Below are positions 58,912 to 64,000 of a stretch of 64,000 bases of DNA, piece after piece. The position numbers and the translations under genes are program-made. The notes under the pieces were generated by a model, which saw nothing but the letters and a program-made list of their open reading frames with translations, had not been told where the DNA came from and made no database searches. Within the stretch, counting starts at the first letter, position 1. Each line of letters opens with the position of its first letter. Origin of the DNA: Lacrimispora amygdalina (lineage in GTDB: Bacteria; Bacillota; Clostridia; Lachnospirales; Lachnospiraceae); the NCBI RefSeq assembly GCF_900205965.1, contig NZ_OAOF01000021.1:1-64000 (forward strand). Direction: 5' to 3'.

Positions 58912-61900
58912 TTATTTATTTCTTCTCTTTAAAATGACAATTACCAACACAATACCAGAAAGTATAAAACAAATGAGCACCTCACCCCACTGGTCCGTAT
59001 CACCTGTCTTAGGTAATCTGTCCAGCCAGCTCCATAATTGCTTTCCTCCCTTGCTGATTATTCCAAGACCTTTCAGGCTTGATTGATATGTTGCAGTTAT
59101 AATCCCTTTTCTCTTCCCTCTATCAGAACTGTTAAACAATGTAAATTCTCCAGTTACAGTTCCATCGTCAGCTACGAGAATTACCAGATAGGAGTTAGTC
59201 TTTTTATACCCAACTGGAGCTTTTACTTCATGAACTGTATATTGCCCGGATCGTAATGGGTAGTAAGAGATGATACCTGTTCCATCTGTTATACCATTAA
59301 ATACAGGTTTTCCATCTTCATTTCTGATCTCCAGTACAGCTCCAGCTAATCTTTTCATTGTTCCAGCATCTGCCTTTTGAATTCGAATTTCGGGTGAAAG
59401 GTAATTAGCAACTGACACTATGCTGTTATCCGATACCTCACCATTTTTAATGGTAAATGAATAAGTATGATCTGTCGCAAGATAACCTTGTGCTGTTTTC
59501 GTCTCCTTGTAGGTATAGGTTCCATTCGGCGGAATGTCAAATTTTGCTGATCCAACCTTGTCTGTTTTAACTGTCAGATACAGTTCTCCATTGGACTGAT
59601 AAATAGAAAATTCAACGTCTTCAATACCCAGTCCTGTATCTCCGTCTATCTTTTGGATCGTCATTTTATCTGTACCAATAGCTGGTCTCTTTGGATCTGT
59701 CATCGTAACTTCCAGCAGTTTTGTTTCTTTGGGGACAGTAAATGCTACATCTGAGGAACGAAAATAACCTTCAGGGGATTTTACCTCATGGAGGTAATAA
59801 GTTCTGCCCGCAATTAATTTTCCTGTTATATCAATAACCTCATTGGTTGAAATAAATTCAGGAATGATCACATTTTTTTGTTGATCCAATATCTGTAAAG
59901 AGGCCCCTTTTAAAATATAACCACTCGTATCTAGTTTTTTTATTTGTATTTTAGTAACATCATTTCTCATTTCAATCAGATCTAAGCTTCCATCTTTGCT
60001 GACTGTAAATGCCACTTCAGTTCCATATGTATATCCGTCAGCAGGTTTCTCTTCAACAAAGCGATAAGATTCACCAGCTTTCAGTTTTTTAATAATTTCA
60101 TGGGGCATTTCACCGGATATCCACTCTTCAATTGTGTTACCATCATTATCTATCACGCACATGAAATTTCCCGGAAGCTCTTCAATTCCCGTCATTGATT
60201 TTTTGGAAAGTACTACATGAGTAGGATCATCAATCATAACGAGAATATCTTTTTCTCCGTATAAACTTACTGTAAAGGGAACATCTTCTGCATAAGCGTA
60301 TCCATCCGCGGGGCGAACCTCATGAAGCCAATATTTCTTTCCGGCACTTAGCTGCCCTTTCAGTTCGTCAAACTGTTCTCCGGTAGTAAAAATTAAGTTC
60401 TCATCAGCTTTCAGACCACTTGAAGACAGAATTGCTTTCGCAGGAGATTTATCTTCGTTTAAAATCTGAAGCTCACATCCAGCCAACTGATCAGCTGCTT
60501 CCGACGGAGTTCCTTCTGCCAGGTATCCAGACAGTTTCTTTACCAAAACGTTTGTTTTCCTATCTCTCATGGTGACGGTAATTGGTTCCGGTCCTTCCGG
60601 TACAGTGAACGTTACTATCTCGCCATATGCATACCCTGCCGGCGGTTCTTCTTCTATCAGTTCATAGCTCCTCCCTGCAATAAGAATACCGGTTAAAATG
60701 AGCGGATTCCCATCTGGAGTAAATTCCTTTATTAAAGTGCCTGTTTCCTGGTCTCTGATAGAGAACTTTCCTCCATTCAGGATATTTCCTGTCTCATCAT
60801 CCACTTTTAAGATTTTCACTTCTGTCTTTTTATCCTGCATAACAATGGTTTCCTGTATTCCGCTTTCCTCTGCAGAAAAGCGCATGTCCTTTTCATAAGA
60901 GTATCCTTCCGGGGATTCTTCTTCCCGGATGATATATTTTCTGCCAGGGGTAACAAGTTCTGCGGGAATTTTGGCTTTCTCTTCCTCCTTAGTAATTTCG
61001 AAAATTGTATCTCCTGTTTCCACATCAATGAAACTGTATTTTCCTCCGGTCAGTTCCGCACCTGTATCCACATCTATTTTCGAGAAATACAGGCTTATAG
61101 GCTTGTCTTCTAAGTCTACATTATCAATTATTCCAGCGGCATTTACCTGAAAACGATAAATTCCGCTTGCAAGTTCTGTCCCATCGCTGTAAACTGTCGT
61201 TTCTGCAAGGCGGTAGTTTCCTCCAGCCGTCAAAATCTCACGAATTGTCTTATCATCACGGTTATTTTTATATGTTGCACTTTGGAAAACTTTTTGAATC
61301 TCGCCTGTTATGGTTCTTCCTTCCAGATTGTATCCCTCTGTTTCTTTCTGTGTGATTTCATATCTGGTTCCATAAGGTAGACCAGAAAAGGTAATGAATC
61401 CATCTCCGGTAAGAGTGATATTCCCCTCCCCCTTGATTCTTCCAGTTTGTGAACCGGTGAACGCCTGATAGCCAATTAAGATTGTTCCTGTCTGATCTGT
61501 GAATTTCACATGATACGTAAATGCATCAGTCTGGCTCTTTCCTGTCCCATTCAGTTTATTAATGATACTGATGGAGCCATCCGGGACAATGGGGTTCCAT
61601 AGGTTAGTAGTTTTTGTGACTGCTCCAGCTATGGTTATAAAGTCTGCATTTACTTTGCTGCCGCTTTCTCCGTTTACCACCGCTACCACATCAACGGTTC
61701 CACTTTCATGGGCTGCCACATTGGTAAGATTCCAGATAACGTTCCCATTTAATTCCACTCCATAATCTGTTGAGCGTAAATATTCCAGACCTGCTTTCAG
61801 TATTGCCTTTACTTTTATATCTGCTGGGTAACTGTATGGATTCGTGTAGGAAATGGTGTATTTTATGACACTTCCTATTTTTACTGCGTTGTGACCTGCC

Positions 61901-64000
61901 CCAATACTGCTTGTTACTTCGGCAATCGGATTTTCCTTTGTGACCGGATTTTTAATGGTGAAATCGTGGGTGTCATCATTTACGGTCCAGTCTGCAAGTA
62001 CATTACCATCCGAGTCCGTCAGTTCCTGTTTGGTCTCTAAATAAGTTCTGGATGGGAGTATGTAATTCTCCTGCTCATTAAGATAGATCCGTCTGATTTC
62101 TTTCCCGGACTTTTCTGTCCTTCCGTCTGAATACCTTGTATATTCTGTAATTTCGTATAAATGTCCGTCTATGATTCCATCTTTAGTGGTTAATGTGAGG
62201 GTGCCTCCTGTTCCCATAAAGGATGGAAGTTCTGTTCCTGCATCTAAGTCTTTTAAAATTGTGTAAGCCTTTACTGGAGTTCTGCCGGTTATCGTGAGAG
62301 TTTCTATCGTTCCGTTCTCGCTTGCCAGTTTTAGTATGCTGAAATCATTGGATACGTTTAGGATTCCCGTTCCTGATTGATTTACGGTAAAAATAACCGG
62401 GGCCGAGAGCGTATATCCAGCCGGTGCTTTTACCTCTTCCATGATGTAGACCTGGTTTGCTGACAGCTTCTTTGTCAGGGTAAAACCGTCTGATCCGGAT
62501 ATGGCAGTCGCGACAGCTTCTCCGTCCTTTTCATACTCTCCGTTTACAGCAACTGCATGATAAACAGCAATCTCAGCTCCTTCCACCGCCATTCCAGTGT
62601 CAAAATTGGTTTTTCTAAAGTTAATGCTGGTTGGTCTATTCTCAATTTCATAGGTATAAAGTAGTTCATTTCCGCTCTCTTTCCCATCAAATTGGAATTT
62701 TTTCATTCCCTCGGATATCTGATAAAAATCCGGTGGGGAAATTTCTTCTATCGTATAGGTGTATGGTTTTATTGCTCCATCTGTTTGAACTTTTCCAACC
62801 AATAGGTTATTTAATTCTGCGTTTCCATCGGTACCGGTTGTCATGTAAAACACTTCTCCGGTATCCTGATTTGTTATTTTAAACCTTGCGTTCTCCAGTA
62901 CGTCTCCGGTATCGGAGGCTTTCTTTTTTATCTCCAGTTTCCCAGTGGACGGATTGTTGACCACTTTATAAATCGGGACTTTTTCAGCGCCTACCGTAAT
63001 CTTTACCGGATCTGCTTTCTGCATATAGGCCGGTGCCTCTGTTTCCACAATGTAATAGGTTCCATAAGCGGTTTTATCAATCCTGTGAGGTTTTAGATCT
63101 CCTATAGAAAGTCCTGCCGGAACAGCGTGCCCCGCTTTATCGGGCATATCACCATTAAACTGATCCTCTTCCGTATAAGTTCCGTCTGCTCCAGAAGCCC
63201 AGGTCTCAATGAGGTGATCCGTATCTTGTTTCAGATTCCCATCTGCATCCGCCCGGTATAGGGCAAGTATGGCTCCGGTGACTGCATATTCATTTATACC
63301 GTCATTTACTACCTTTAAGACATTGATGTACTTCTCTTCATTTTCAAGGCTGAATCTCTGCACTTCTCCTGATTCTGTCAGGACAATTGCTTTCGGATCG
63401 GCTGCCTCATACCCACCTGGAACCGTTTCTTCTACCAGGACGTAAGTGCCTATCTTTTTACCCCCCTTTTCTGTATCAAGAGGTAAATAATCGATCCGGT
63501 GCATTCTCTCTAACGTATCATAGCTTTTGATTCTTCCATTCTCTTTGTAATTAAACTGGTATTCGAAGTTCAGCGGCAGCTGACCGTCTGTATCAAGGGA
63601 GCCGTTTGTGACATTTCGGTAAATGGTGATCCGTATTGTTTTTCCTGTGTCTGTGGTCCATATTTCTGTGATCCCTTCCCCGTTTCCAGACTGAACCATT
63701 CTGGTAAGGGAAGCTGTTCGTTCCCCTTCTTTGGTATGCCAGGTGATGGAAGTCAATTCCTTTCCGCTTTCTTTGTAGGCAGCCTCAAAGTCCGTAATAA
63801 AACTGGATTGGTTTTCTGATAGTCTGAAAAATGACTTTAACCGGTCAATGATACTGGTGCTGATTTCCGTTTTTTCTGTATATTCCGTTAAATCATCAGT
63901 AGTCCATTCTTCAATCTTTTTTGTCGGGTCATACATTGGTTTTCCGTTCTCAAATAAAATATTTCCCTCACTGTCAGTCTTTGCTTTAAATAAAGCAAGT
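58912..64000 (-). CDS. LPXTG-anchored Cna-B repeat surface protein, 5' end outside window
   Basis: At least 1695 residues; the frame stays open to the right edge (reading LALFKAKTDSEGNIL), so the true N-terminus is missing and the Met at 63936 is internal. The protein is a chain of Cna-B/SpaA-type beta-sandwich domains, each ending in a E-x-P-x-GY motif (EEEPPAGYAYGE, EVKSPEGYF, EVKAPVGYK), with a DUF11-like domain near 61650-61950 and an isopeptide-linker domain near 61230-61600. The C-terminus has LPKTGD (59002-59019), a membrane helix and KRRNK, so sortase anchors it to the wall. Role: adhesin or pilus-like stalk. Confidence 0.93.
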   Translation of the reverse strand, partial: LALFKAKTDSEGNILFENGKPMYDPTKKIEEWTTDDLTEYTEKTEISTSIIDRLKSFFRLSENQSSFITDFEAAYKESGKELTSITWHTKEGERTASLTRMVQSGNGEGITEIWTTDTGKTIRITIYRNVTNGSLDTDGQLPLNFEYQFNYKENGRIKSYDTLERMHRIDYLPLDTEKGGKKIGTYVLVEETVPGGYEAADPKAIVLTESGEVQRFSLENEEKYINVLKVVNDGINEYAVTGAILALYRADADGNLKQDTDHLIETWASGADGTYTEEDQFNGDMPDKAGHAVPAGLSIGDLKPHRIDKTAYGTYYIVETEAPAYMQKADPVKITVGAEKVPIYKVVNNPSTGKLEIKKKASDTGDVLENARFKITNQDTGEVFYMTTGTDGNAELNNLLVGKVQTDGAIKPYTYTIEEISPPDFYQISEGMKKFQFDGKESGNELLYTYEIENRPTSINFRKTNFDTGMAVEGAEIAVYHAVAVNGEYEKDGEAVATAISGSDGFTLTKKLSANQVYIMEEVKAPAGYTLSAPVIFTVNQSGTGILNVSNDFSILKLASENGTIETLTITGRTPVKAYTILKDLDAGTELPSFMGTGGTLTLTTKDGIIDGHLYEITEYTRYSDGRTEKSGKEIRRIYLNEQENYILPSRTYLETKQELTDSDGNVLADWTVNDDTHDFTIKNPVTKENPIAEVTSSIGAGHNAVKIGSVIKYTISYTNPYSYPADIKVKAILKAGLEYLRSTDYGVELNGNVIWNLTNVAAHESGTVDVVAVVNGESGSKVNADFITIAGAVTKTTNLWNPIVPDGSISIINKLNGTGKSQTDAFTYHVKFTDQTGTILIGYQAFTGSQTGRIKGEGNITLTGDGFITFSGLPYGTRYEITQKETEGYNLEGRTITGEIQKVFQSATYKNNRDDKTIREILTAGGNYRLAETTVYSDGTELASGIYRFQVNAAGIIDNVDLEDKPISLYFSKIDVDTGAELTGGKYSFIDVETGDTIFEITKEEEKAKIPAELVTPGRKYIIREEESPEGYSYEKDMRFSAEESGIQETIVMQDKKTEVKILKVDDETGNILNGGKFSIRDQETGTLIKEFTPDGNPLILTGILIAGRSYELIEEEPPAGYAYGEIVTFTVPEGPEPITVTMRDRKTNVLVKKLSGYLAEGTPSEAADQLAGCELQILNEDKSPAKAILSSSGLKADENLIFTTGEQFDELKGQLSAGKKYWLHEVRPADGYAYAEDVPFTVSLYGEKDILVMIDDPTHVVLSKKSMTGIEELPGNFMCVIDNDGNTIEEWISGEMPHEIIKKLKAGESYRFVEEKPADGYTYGTEVAFTVSKDGSLDLIEMRNDVTKIQIKKLDTSGYILKGASLQILDQQKNVIIPEFISTNEVIDITGKLIAGRTYYLHEVKSPEGYFRSSDVAFTVPKETKLLEVTMTDPKRPAIGTDKMTIQKIDGDTGLGIEDVEFSIYQSNGELYLTVKTDKVGSAKFDIPPNGTYTYKETKTAQGYLATDHTYSFTIKNGEVSDNSIVSVANYLSPEIRIQKADAGTMKRLAGAVLEIRNEDGKPVFNGITDGTGIISYYPLRSGQYTVHEVKAPVGYKKTNSYLVILVADDGTVTGEFTLFNSSDRGKRKGIITATYQSSLKGLGIISKGGKQLWSWLDRLPKTGDTDQWGEVLICFILSGIVLVIVILKRRNK

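Overview
The window looks like a chromosomal segment of a low-to-mid-GC Firmicute of the class Clostridia, most likely a Lachnospiraceae member of the Lacrimispora/Clostridium saccharolyticum kind. This rests on gene content and protein style: a PduL-type phosphotransacylase next to ackA, a YceD-rpmF pair, DUF711/ACT proteins, Gly/Ser/Thr-rich solute-binding lipoproteins, an LPKTG Cna-B surface protein, and strong AGGAGG ribosome sites. The genus is an inference. Most genes lie on the minus strand.

Region 1 (1-3100): three 51-bp tandem repeats, then acpP and plsX under their own promoter, and a MATE transporter. Region 2 (3.1-9.8 kb): a ribose/deoxyribose operon, deoC-rbsK-rbsD-rbsA-rbsC-rbsB in transcription order, with a LacI-type regulator. 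The same perfect palindromic operator sits in the operon promoter and the regulator promoter. Region 3 (9.8-14.7 kb): a fructose-family PTS operon (IIB, IIC, class II aldolase, BglG-type regulator, IIA) of unknown substrate. Region 4 (14.8-24.4 kb): a xylo-oligosaccharide-type cluster with an ABC importer (binding protein, two permeases), a GH3 beta-xylosidase-like enzyme, an AraC regulator, a GH43 enzyme and a carbohydrate acetylesterase. Together, regions 2-4 plus the MATE gene separate plsX-acpP from rpmF-yceD, which are normally adjacent in Firmicutes.

Region 5 (24.5-36.8 kb): core genes rpmF, yceD, ackA, pduL, tmcAL, then a Nudix hydrolase, a MIF-like tautomerase, a methyltransferase, DUF711 and ACT proteins, an MBL hydrolase, coaE, a polA whose two exonuclease domains look catalytically dead, and a zinc-finger membrane protein. 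Region 6 (36.8-52.6 kb): tRNA-Leu, a lipoprotein, uracil uptake and salvage (uraA, upp), an NSS transporter, a hexapeptide acyltransferase, topB, a YbaK deacylase, an EamA transporter, galM, asd, parC/parE and tRNA-Gly.

Region 7 (52.6-64 kb) is more accessory: an exported protein, an ECF-type sigma factor fused to a two-helix membrane tail and flanked by degenerate copies of its own 3' end, acyP, a GGDEF-EAL protein, tRNA-Thr, an orphan phage holin, an unlisted 41-residue membrane peptide, a small conserved Cys-containing protein, a short-chain dehydrogenase, and the 3' part of a giant Cna-B adhesin that runs off the right edge.

How the parts work together: imported pentoses and oligosaccharides feed central metabolism, acetyl-CoA leaves through PduL-AckA as acetate and ATP, and the neighbouring TmcAL uses acetate for tRNA modification. 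All functional calls come from reading motifs; no database search was run.
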